Of a stretch of 64,000 bases of DNA, positions 56,501-64,000 are shown in pieces. Location: NCBI GenBank assembly GCA_964023275.1, contig OZ029914.1:35886424-35950423 (forward strand), given 5' to 3'. The DNA is from Norana najaformis. Its lineage: Eukaryota; Annelida; Clitellata; Crassiclitellata; Hormogastridae. The position numbers and the translations under genes were made by a program. Position 1 is the first letter of the stretch. The number at the start of each line of letters is the position of its first letter. The notes below the pieces were generated by a model that was given only the letters and a program-made list of their open reading frames with translations, did not search any database and was not told the DNA's origin.

Positions 56501-57190
56501 GCTATCTATCGAGAATTTGTTAACAATTCCCCACTTCAGTTCTTTAACCAGTAAGCAATCGCACTGTAATGTAACAGCGCGAGTAGTGAAACAGTAAAGT
56601 AAACAGTAAACAGTAAAGTCGAAGTCAACAGCCCTAGTAACCATAAGATTTCGTTAAAAACAGGAAACCATTAAAACGTAGATTTAATCTCAGGCTCGCA
56701 CGGTCCGTACACGGGAACCCTAAATGGTGTGGCGCACATTCAAACGTGCACTCAAATTAGTGGGTGGTGAAAACTGAGCAGGGTCGAGGCCATACGGTCG
56801 CTATCCCAGTTACATTTATGCGTGTGCACATGGTAAGATTTATAGCCGGAGAAGGGGAAGCTTCCTCCTCACGTAGTTTCAGACTATATCCCATGGGATG
56901 GATTTTCCTCATTCTTTTCACCCCTGCCTCAATCTTTTCCCACAGCTTCCTACATTAAATCACCCTCTGACTGTGTGTGACCACCGACCAATAAAATACA
57001 GAGACTGAACGACCGAAACCATCAACTACTGCAACGCATTCACATAACAATATTTGTATGCATAAGAGGCTCTCAAGTGGCGCCACAAAAATGTTCTGTT
57101 GACATTAAACGACAGTAGTGGTGCAAAATAATCGGTCGCAGTTCAATGCTCCCGTTCAATCGATTTGAAATCTTCGATCGTTTTCAATAT
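56501..57190. other. Non-coding, with a SINE fragment
   Basis: The TTTACA-family fragment at 56690-56830 is listed separately. A fourth dispersed taagatttcgttaaaaacag copy is at 56645. Nothing coding. Confidence 0.5.
56690..56830 (+). mobile_element. SINE-like repeat fragment, TTTACA-tailed family
   Basis: cacggtccgtacacgggaac cctaaatgg, then gagcagggtcgaggccatac ggtcgctat and tail gttacattta. Confidence 0.65.
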
Positions 57191-57194
57191 GATA

Positions 57195-57455
57195 AAACAC
57201 TACACTTCCACAAATCCTATCCTGATTCTTCCTCTTATCTCATTTCCAATGGTTCAATTCCAAACACAATCAATCCACCATAGCCGTCCGACTGTCTGCC
57301 TGTCTGACTCTTAGATTTTGACCTGGAACCGAACCCTTCCTGCCTATCGGTTTGTTTTGACTGAACGCCTGTGAATAAGCTGGTCCCCGCGACTTAGCTT
57401 CGGTTGGGCGCTGTAGAAATCTCGAGCTTACTATTACGATTACAATTCCAGGTTA
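57195..57455 (+). mobile_element. L2/CR1-like LINE 3' end, ATTACG tail
   Basis: Starts in the ORF end (tcctatcctgattcttcctc), then the family 3' UTR (gccgtccgactgtctgcctg, gacctggaaccgaaccc, gcctgtgaataagctggtcc) and ctcgagcttactattacgat taca. Confidence 0.85.
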
Positions 57456-58070
57456 AAAGCAGACGCACGGCAAGAATGCCAAAGACAAAAGTGTTACATC
57501 CACTATAGTAACAGCTTGGAGCAGTATAAATTCACATCATTTCAAAAAATGTCCGTCTGTGGGATTTTTTGCTGAACGTGAGAATAACTGCGCCGCGAGG
57601 AGGGACTGGCCATCATCATCATCATCGTCGTCGTCGTCATCGTCATCACAGTCGCGGTCTTCGTCATCCTCCTCATGATTATCATGGTCAACATGGTTAT
57701 CATCATCATCACCGTCGCGGCCTTCGTCATCCTCATCATAATTATCATGGCCAACATGGTTATCATCATCATCATTATCGTTGTCATCATCATCATCACC
57801 ACCATCATCATGATCATCATGATCATCATCATCATCATTATCGTTGTCATTATCATCATAATCATCACCATCATCATCGTCGTCGTCGTTGTCCTGCCAT
57901 TCCACAGTTCGCTGCGTGCGTTCGCGTGCGTCGACTGAGATACCTGAGGAAGTCTTCCTTTCCCTCCATCGCTGAATGGTACATTAATCAAGGCACAAGA
58001 GCGCCGATCGAAAAGTAGTCTGAAGCGAATGGGCAGCCGGAGTATTTCGCTCCCACCTTCCCTCCTCCCT
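57456..58070. repeat. (ATC)n / (CATCGT)n compound microsatellite, 57612-57890
   Basis: Nearly 280 bp of cat cat / gtc gtc units with two longer near-copies (ctcatgattatcatggtcaa catggt at about 57673, and 57733). His, Asp and Met/Ile frames on both strands are artefacts. Confidence 0.9.
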
Positions 58071-58800
58071 CTCTCCCTGTGGAAAGAAAGAACAGAGGAA
58101 AGAACAGAAGGAAGAAGAAGACCAAGGAAACTGTTGGAGGGTATGAGTAGGAACGGAAGAGGAGAAGGACAAGTAATAGAGTTACCAGTAGGCATTGGGG
58201 AAGTGGAAGAGAAAGGCGTACAGCGAGGAGAACGTGGAGAAGGAAGGCAAGAGGACATGGAGGAAGTGAGGGCAACGAGGAGAACAAGGAAGACGAAGGG
58301 AAGGCGAATGGAATGGGCGTTGGCCCATAAAGACTAAGGAATAGAGACACTTGGCTTCCCGTTCTCAAAATATACAACTATCCATCCGTCGATGCACAAG
58401 AATCCTTTCAACCACTTCAACATACATCGACGATTCACAATCGCAGACGCCGCTGGAAGCCGAATAGAAGGAGGAGGAGGAGAAGGAAGAGGAGGAGGAG
58501 GAGGAGGAAGGGGAGGAGGAGGAAGGGGAGGAGGAACCATCGGCGTTGGAGGAAAGTCGAAGAAAGGACTGAAAGATGGCGAGGTCAAAGAGAAGAAGAA
58601 GAGAAAGAAGGCATGGAGAAACTGGAGAGGAAAGAAGGAGTTCAGAGCAGAGGTTGAGGGAGGGAAAGATGGACGGAAGGAAGGAGGAAGAAAAGAGAGG
58701 AGAGAGTAAAAAAGGGAAAGAAGGCGGGAGGTGGAAAGGAAGGAGAGATAGAGGGGGAAAGAGGAACGAGAGAAAACCGCAAGAAAATGAGCAAAATAAA
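58071..58800. repeat. Long purine-rich (GGA/GAA) tract
   Basis: Polypurine on the + strand at 58080-58320 and 58465-58770, with a GGAGGA core at 58468-58535. Gly/Glu/Arg and Ser/Leu/Pro frames of up to 182 codons are low-complexity artefacts. Confidence 0.85.
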
Positions 58801-59225
58801 AACAACTGCGTCTCACATGAAAGCAGACATACGCCTGTAGATGCAGAAACCGAGTAGAATTTCCGTCGAGGAGTCAAACCATCAGAACAGCCAACAAAAC
58901 TCCGACCCATCAACGACCGCTGCCTTCCACCTGGAGGCTGCTCCGTCCAACCAAACCTTCTCTACGCGCATGAATTGTTTAGCTAACTATCGCAGACGCA
59001 CGCTGCATACTAAGCAAAGCCTAACTAACCACAGGCCTCCCCACCGTAGGCCTCCACTGCATCAACTGTCCATGCTTGTATAATAAATGGAGGCGACTGC
59101 TATATACACCGCCTACGGCTGTTCTGCTTCAGGCTACGCGGTGGTGTGTTGCCGAATCAGACCCGGGCGAAACAGTTCCGAGACTCTTTTGATTTGTTCA
59201 CGAAAAAGTTGGTTTTACAAAATAT
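58801..59225. other. Non-coding, nothing recognised
   Basis: Short frames only. Confidence 0.35.
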
Positions 59226-59440
59226 TACTCTTAATCGTAATCGTAAACTCGAAATTTCCAAAGCGCTACTTCAAAGCTAAGCGCAGAGCACTAGCTTGTT
59301 CACGAGCGCTGCGTCTAGTCAGTGGGGTTGTTCAAAGATGCCATGTCAAGAACCAGGTCCGATTGCCAGAGGACCAGAAAGAGGAGGGGAAAGAAGTTTA
59401 GGGTGGGTTGTGTTTAAGCTGAGAGAAATGGGAAGACTGA
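59226..59440 (-). mobile_element. L2/CR1-like LINE 3' end, subfamily of 1310-1548
   Basis: The tail is cttaatcgtaatcgtaaact at the left; aaagcgctacttcaaagcta agcgc and ccatgtcaagaaccaggtcc match the reverse complement of 1310-1548 over ~200 bp. Confidence 0.8.
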
Positions 59441-59649
59441 TCAGGCTATTCTGTCTTTGCTGTTGCTTCGTTCATCAGAATCGTGTTTTGTACTAATTGC
59501 GACTGCATCAGTTCAGTGGGATTCGTTACCCAGTTCAGCTCGTTCCGCCAATTCTTTGCTGTCATTCAGGTCTAAACACATATCTTCCAACTTGGTTACC
59601 CATCATAGCCTGGCTTCTGGTTCTCTGACCTACATCTCCAACTGTTTAG

Positions 59650-59745
59650 GATTTTTGACTTCGATTGTCACTTGAAGCAGTCATCGACTGATGCATTGGG
59701 CATTATGCTAACAGCGCTACAGAAGTCTTTAGATTAGATTAGACT
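59650..59745 (+). mobile_element. 3' end of the TTAGA-tailed SINE family
   Basis: tcatcgactgatgcattggg cattatgctaacagcgctac agaagtctttagattagatt agac: the + orientation and the clearest tail of this family. Confidence 0.75.
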
Positions 59746-59784
59746 GCTTGGGTTTCTCTCAAACTTTGCTATAAAGGCAGCAGG

Positions 59785-59920
59785 ATGCTTCCGTACACGT
59801 GCACCTCAAATGACGTGGCGTTCATTCAAACGGGAAGTGGTGGTGAAGGACCTCACCCGATTAAATCATTGAAAAATGAGCAGGATCAAAGCCATAAGGT
59901 CGGTATAGAAAAACCATTTA
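59785..59920 (+). mobile_element. SINE-like repeat fragment, TTTACA-tailed family
   Basis: gtacacgtgcacctcaaatg acgtgg, cattcaaacgggaagtggtg gtgaaggacctcacccgatt aaatc, gagcaggatcaaagccataa ggtcg. Confidence 0.7.
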
Positions 59921-59984
59921 AACTTCGCCGAACAATGTTGCGCCAAAGTTATCTGACCCATCATACAAACTCATCCATGCTCCA

Positions 59985-60268
59985 TCTCTTGCAATTTCTG
60001 CATCGGCCTTTCACTCAAAGCTGAAAACACTCCTCTTTCACAGATCCTATCCTAACACCCCTTCTTTCTGTTTCTCTCTCCTCTCCAACCCTAAACACCA
60101 CCCCTCATAGCTGCCAAGCTGTCTCTCCTTCTGACTTTTGGATCTTGACCTGGAACCGAATCCTTTTAGCTATCGATTTTGTTTTGACTGAGCGCCTGTG
60201 AATAAGCTGGTCCCCGCGATGTGGCTTTCGTTGGGCGCTGTAGAAATCTCGGAATTACGATCACGAAA
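59985..60268 (+). mobile_element. L2/CR1-like LINE 3' end, ATTACG tail
   Basis: Starts in the ORF end (gcctttcactcaaagctgaa aacactcctc, like FHSRLKTLLF), has a proline-rich ending then cctcatagctgcc, the 3' UTR and ctcggaattacgatcac. Confidence 0.85.
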
Positions 60269-61074
60269 GAGGGTAGATTCAGAACAGTCTTCGCTCCGGA
60301 CAGCTCTGGTACCACACCGGCCTCAGGGCTCACATCAGGCTCACTTGTGTGCACAAGTTGCTCTATACGGATGTATGAGATCACTATGTACCAGGCCCGA
60401 CTATAGAGTAGTACAAAGCAATCTGATTCAGCTGCAGCTACTACGGCTGCTGAAGCAGGCGGTTGAGCAGGCTGGCGTAATTAGCCGATGCTAGTGGTGA
60501 TGCTGAAACCGCCTGTGGACTTCTGAGCGAATGTATGTGCGTACTTGTGCGTGCATTGGTGTTCGCGTGCGTGCCTTAGTGTTTATGGTATGTCGGCGTG
60601 TTTCTGTGGGTGTCTGTCATCGTGCGTGTGCTTGTGTGTGTGTGCCGTGCACTTGACTTGCGATGTTCAGTACATCCGGCAAACGCCGGGCGCGAGGATT
60701 CGATTGGCGCCATACGGTCTTCGTACAATCATCTTCATCATCATTCGCCGTATCAGCAACCGCATTCAGCATCCTTTATAGCCGAACAACATCTGTCTGC
60801 TTTTCACAGGGAATCGCTTCCTAATCAAACGACGTTTGCGACTTGTTTTTTTTCTCTGTGTGCGATTAGAGTTGAAAATATCGGCCAAGCCAGTTGGCTG
60901 CGTAATGAGAACTATCAAGCGGGGTTCGTTTATCAGGCGCACGATTAGTCAGTGGCATGCACCGATCAACGATCTATTTCCATTTCCGATCATTGCCAGT
61001 GATTAGAAAGACTTGGCAATTGTCATACCTGTCGTTCAGGGCCCATCAGAGGGACCAACAGGGTCATTTGGCAC
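60269..61074. other. Non-coding, nothing firmly recognised
   Basis: A degenerate GTGTGC-rich stretch is at 60535-60650. No gene supported. Confidence 0.4.
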
Positions 61075-61290
61075 GATCCTCACATAAATGGTGGCCCCTA
61101 CATGTTTTTCTATAGCGACCGTATGACCTCGACCCGGCTCATTTTTCAATGCACCTATCGCATGAGTCTCTTCACCACCGCTGCCCGTTTGAATGGGTGC
61201 TACGTCATTTAAGGTCCCCCGTGTACGGGCCGTGCTGCCCCGAGATTCAGATCTCTGAAACATCGTCACTGTCGGCATGCGAACCGCCAT
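61075..61290 (-). mobile_element. SINE-like repeat, TTTACA-tailed family
   Basis: ttttctatagcgaccgtatg acctcgaccc, gagtctcttcaccaccgctg cccgtttgaatggg, catttaaggtcccccgtgta, gattcagatctctgaaa, then a degenerate B-box side (gtcggcatgcgaacc). Confidence 0.75.
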
Positions 61291-61477
61291 ACTCAAGTAC
61301 AGAGGAGCCTTGAGAAAGGGCCTCAGATTATGAGAAGAGTTTTAAAGTAATAATTATTAATAATTAGTTCTCGTGTTTGTTATGTAATTTAGTAGGCTTA
61401 TGATATGCATAAGATAAGATAGGGGGCTCTCTGAATCTCTGAAAGGCCCAACAGTGACGCTTCATAATTAACCTGTC

Positions 61478-61752
61478 AGAGGTTTTGTGGTTGATTGGTT
61501 GGACGCAGGCCTTGTAACGCGGACGGTGCATGTTCGAGGCTTAGTAGGTCACTGGGTCGCAAGCTTGAGCAAGCTGTTAACGCATATCACACCATTGGTT
61601 GGTGTCTTGTCATTAGTCCGTTATACCGGATTTCCACAGGGATTCCCCACCGTATGGCGAGTTTTGACTTGGCTTTCACTGAAGCAAAGCAGTCTGACGA
61701 AAACTGCCTTTTGGACTGTGGTAACGGCGCCATAGAAGTCACTGAATTTTAG
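61478..61752 (+). mobile_element. tRNA-Thr-derived SINE, near full length
   Basis: The head tttgtggttgattggttgga cgc (A box), cttgtaa loop (TGT anticodon, Thr-like) and gcatgttcgaggctt (B box) is followed by ~200 bp of body ending acggcgccatagaagtcact gaattttag, the 3' end of the TTAGA-tailed family. It links head and tail of that family. The 82-85-codon frames through it are not genes. Confidence 0.7.
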
Positions 61753-62004
61753 TATCGTCCGACATAAGCATATAGATAGTACAAAACTAACCTTTCGCTT
61801 CTTGTTACTTTATAAACTCTGCATCTAATCTAATCTGAAACTTGTGTAGCGCCAATCAGGATGTACTTAGAAGACGTTGTATACTTACAGTGAATTTTAA
61901 TAATGCGAAGGTCATCAATCGATGACAGTCTATACGATGTTGAGATTACATCTGATGCTAATGGTCATTCTGCAGCGTGTATGGTTGTCTAAGCGTATAC
62001 AGTC
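61753..62004 (-). mobile_element. SINE 3' end fragment (61822-61935), TAATC tail
   Basis: catctaatctaatctgaaac then gtgtagcgcc and aaggtcatcaatcgatgaca resemble the reversed family end. The remainder is featureless. Confidence 0.45.
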
Positions 62005-62240
62005 AATGTAAATTTAGAGGTTTTATATAGCGGCCGTATGGCATCGACCCTGCTCATTTTGCAATGAATTTATCGGGTGAGATAATCCTTAACCACCGCT
62101 GCCCGTTTGAATGGGCGCCACGCCATTTAAGGTCCCTATTCACGGACCGTACTAGCTCGAGATCTAAATCTCTGAAATAAGCGACTATCGGGACGCGAAC
62201 CGGGGATCCTCACCCATAGAGGCTCCTTGGTGTACGCATT
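62005..62240 (-). mobile_element. SINE-like repeat, TTTACA-tailed family, best copy
   Basis: The tail is tcaatgtaaatttagagg; tatatagcggccgtatggca tcgaccctgctcatttt; accaccgctgcccgtttgaa tgggcgccac; gggacgcgaaccgggg (B box on the - strand) and tggtgtacgcatttaccga at the head side. Confidence 0.8.
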
Positions 62241-64000
62241 TACCGATGTAGCTAACAGTGCGATTATATCTGCATTATCATCCTTACCGTAGAATTAAGT
62301 ACGCGCATACATTCCGTAGCACGAACCCAGATGGTTAAATGTTTGTTCCATATGCTGTCGACCCAGAAACTCGCGGAAAAGTCTACGGTACACCGTCGGC
62401 GACAAGTTAGGATATGTTTCGTGGCTGACTGAGGCCAGCTGAATGCCTGCCACCTGTTTGAACGCCTGATCGACTGCTTACCTCTGTACAGACGCAAACG
62501 CACCTGTCAAAGCGCATTAAAAATAAATTCGTGAAATATTTACAGTGCCTCTGCTTCGTGTCTCGGTCTACTTGATATTTGGAGCATCAGATGTTCCGTC
62601 GTTCTTCTTCTGCGACGAATCCGTTTCGCTTCTAACAGCGCGTTCGTCTCGGCTTCAAATGGCACCTAAAATAGCACAGCAAGCCACGACCGTAGCGTAA
62701 TGTAACGAAGCGCTTATCTAGCGCCTATTCAAGTAGAAACACTCTATAGAACCTCACAGAAATTCTAATAAGTCTCTACACACTGCAAGCGGAGAATGCA
62801 ATTCTGAGCTACTGAATGATATCAACGTAGGCTATGTATGTATATATATTTATATATTATGTATGTACATGTATTATATATAGGCCTACATATATCGGAT
62901 TCGTTCGCATGTCAAACACACCCATCACGTCTGCTCATTGGCTCATATACAATCGGTCCGTTGAATGAATGAATATTTCTAATAGTATTTTCTCAAGGAA
63001 CCTGAACTATAGTGCCTTACACTTTGGACGCCGTATCCACCACAAGCACTCAGCAGTTGGCTGACTGCCGCGGCCAACTGCAGCCGGACGGTTTGACCTG
63101 AAGGCACTGCATATATGCATGTCAGTACATTTGCATGAACATAGACTTATACACATGTCAATACAGATGCACATACATAGATTAAGATTACATATGCAGG
63201 TTTTTGCTATAGCGACCCTTTGGCCTCGACCCTTCTCGGTTTTCAATGAATTTATCAGGCATATATAGGCCTACAGTGCCCTCATTAAATTAATACGCAT
63301 ACATTAAACCAAAACACCTTAGTATGTATCATGGTGGTTTATGACCTTTGACATGTGTGAAGATATATGTCTCATATATATATATATATATATACATACA
63401 TATGCGTGTATAGTCTATACAAAGATGTATTGGTTTAATGCAAAGAAAACAAATACTGAGGTCGCTTTATTCGCCAGCTGTGTTTCTCTGGATGACCGTT
63501 TGATGCCCAGATTGACTCTCGGATGAGTTTACGCGCTTGCTTGTCCGTCACTCTGTATGCGTGTCCGTCTTCCTATATGCGTGTCTTTGTCGTTCCTTAT
63601 GTATGCGTGTCTTTGTCGTTCCTTATGCCTCTCTATCTTTCCACTTTTCCCAATATATATTATATATATATTATATATATAACTCTGTCTCTGTCTGTCT
63701 GTCTGTCTCCCTTCCTCTCTCTCTCACTCTCTCTCTCTTTGTGTTTCTACTCCTATGTGTCAGTTCACGCACACCTCATTCACTATCTTTCTCAATTTCA
63801 CCTCTGATCGTAGAATGAACCTAATATATCAATATATATGCGTATGTAAAAGAATTATAAGTATATATATGCGGGTGTATGTATGTGTGCCTAAGAGAAC
63901 CTATGTACACAAATAAAAGGCTAGTCTATCTGTCTAGACCGCACAGAGGCTGTATGTAAAGCGGCTTCCACCTGAGTATTCTGCTTCTGGCTATTGTTTC
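62241..64000. other. Non-coding window end, with SINE fragment and microsatellites
   Basis: A fragment of the TTTACA family is at 63195-63262 (gctatagcgaccctttggcc). (TA)n runs are at 63376-63394 and 63655-63680, and a CTGT/CTCT tract at 63684-63740. Short frames only; no gene recognised. Confidence 0.5.

Noticed and set aside
57542..58258. 238-codon frame on the - strand
   Set aside because: It consists of Met/Ile/Thr runs from the ATC microsatellite and purine tract translation; no conserved pattern.
58334..58913. Ser/Leu/Pro-rich frames of 160-182 codons as upstream exons of the 54-56 kb gene
   Set aside because: Low-complexity polypyrimidine translation; no splice site or motif ties it to the exon at 56266.
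61487..61752. Two overlapping 82-85-codon frames
   Set aside because: They lie inside a tRNA-derived SINE.

Overview
This window is a piece of a large, repeat-rich animal genome, most likely a marine invertebrate. It has spliced genes with long introns and several non-LTR retrotransposon and tRNA-derived repeat families. Its microsatellites are abundant, and the word TAGGCCTA recurs. The phylum cannot be fixed from the sequence; an echinoderm, hemichordate or lophotrochozoan source would all fit.

Four protein-coding genes can be supported. (1) Wnt6 on the + strand has three exons at 15740-18688; the exon with the signal peptide was not found. (2) A complete two-exon Bcl-2/Bcl-w-type apoptosis regulator lies on the + strand at 25546-27041. 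(3) A complete seven-exon CD63-like tetraspanin lies on the + strand at 37772-44892; its second intron appears to be GC-AG. (4) The large terminal exon of an unrecognised acidic, Ser-rich, probably disordered protein lies on the - strand at 54148-56266. It has a duplicated internal motif and a C-terminal SKIP (EB1-type SxIP) sequence. The genes are not an operon and no shared pathway is evident; each is a separate transcription unit in repeat-filled DNA.

Layout: 1-15.7 kb has no recognised gene. It holds retrotransposon fragments, tandem repeats and a CpG-containing stretch at 7.1-8.3 kb. 15.7-18.7 kb is Wnt6, with introns invaded by LINE 3' ends and a SINE-like repeat. 18.7-25.3 kb is repeats, including LINE ORF2 and RNase H remnants. 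25.5-27.0 kb is the Bcl-2 gene, followed by T-rich sequence to about 32.6 kb. 34.8-37.3 kb is a nest of three LINE fragments: two (TA)n-tailed copies of one family, head to head, one of them interrupted by an L2/CR1-like element. 37.8-44.9 kb is the tetraspanin, followed by T-rich DNA to about 49.25 kb. 49.3-54 kb holds microsatellites, a hAT-like MITE with 8-bp target duplications and several recent tandem duplications. 54.1-56.3 kb is the unknown gene. 56.3-64 kb is SINEs, LINE 3' ends, ATC-repeat and purine-rich tracts.

The most notable structures are the GC-AG intron, the altered NWGR motif (KWGR) in the Bcl-2 protein, the nested LINE cluster, the hAT MITE, at least four tRNA-like repeat families, and the uncharacterised protein with the repeated PSPEE-FDLALET module.
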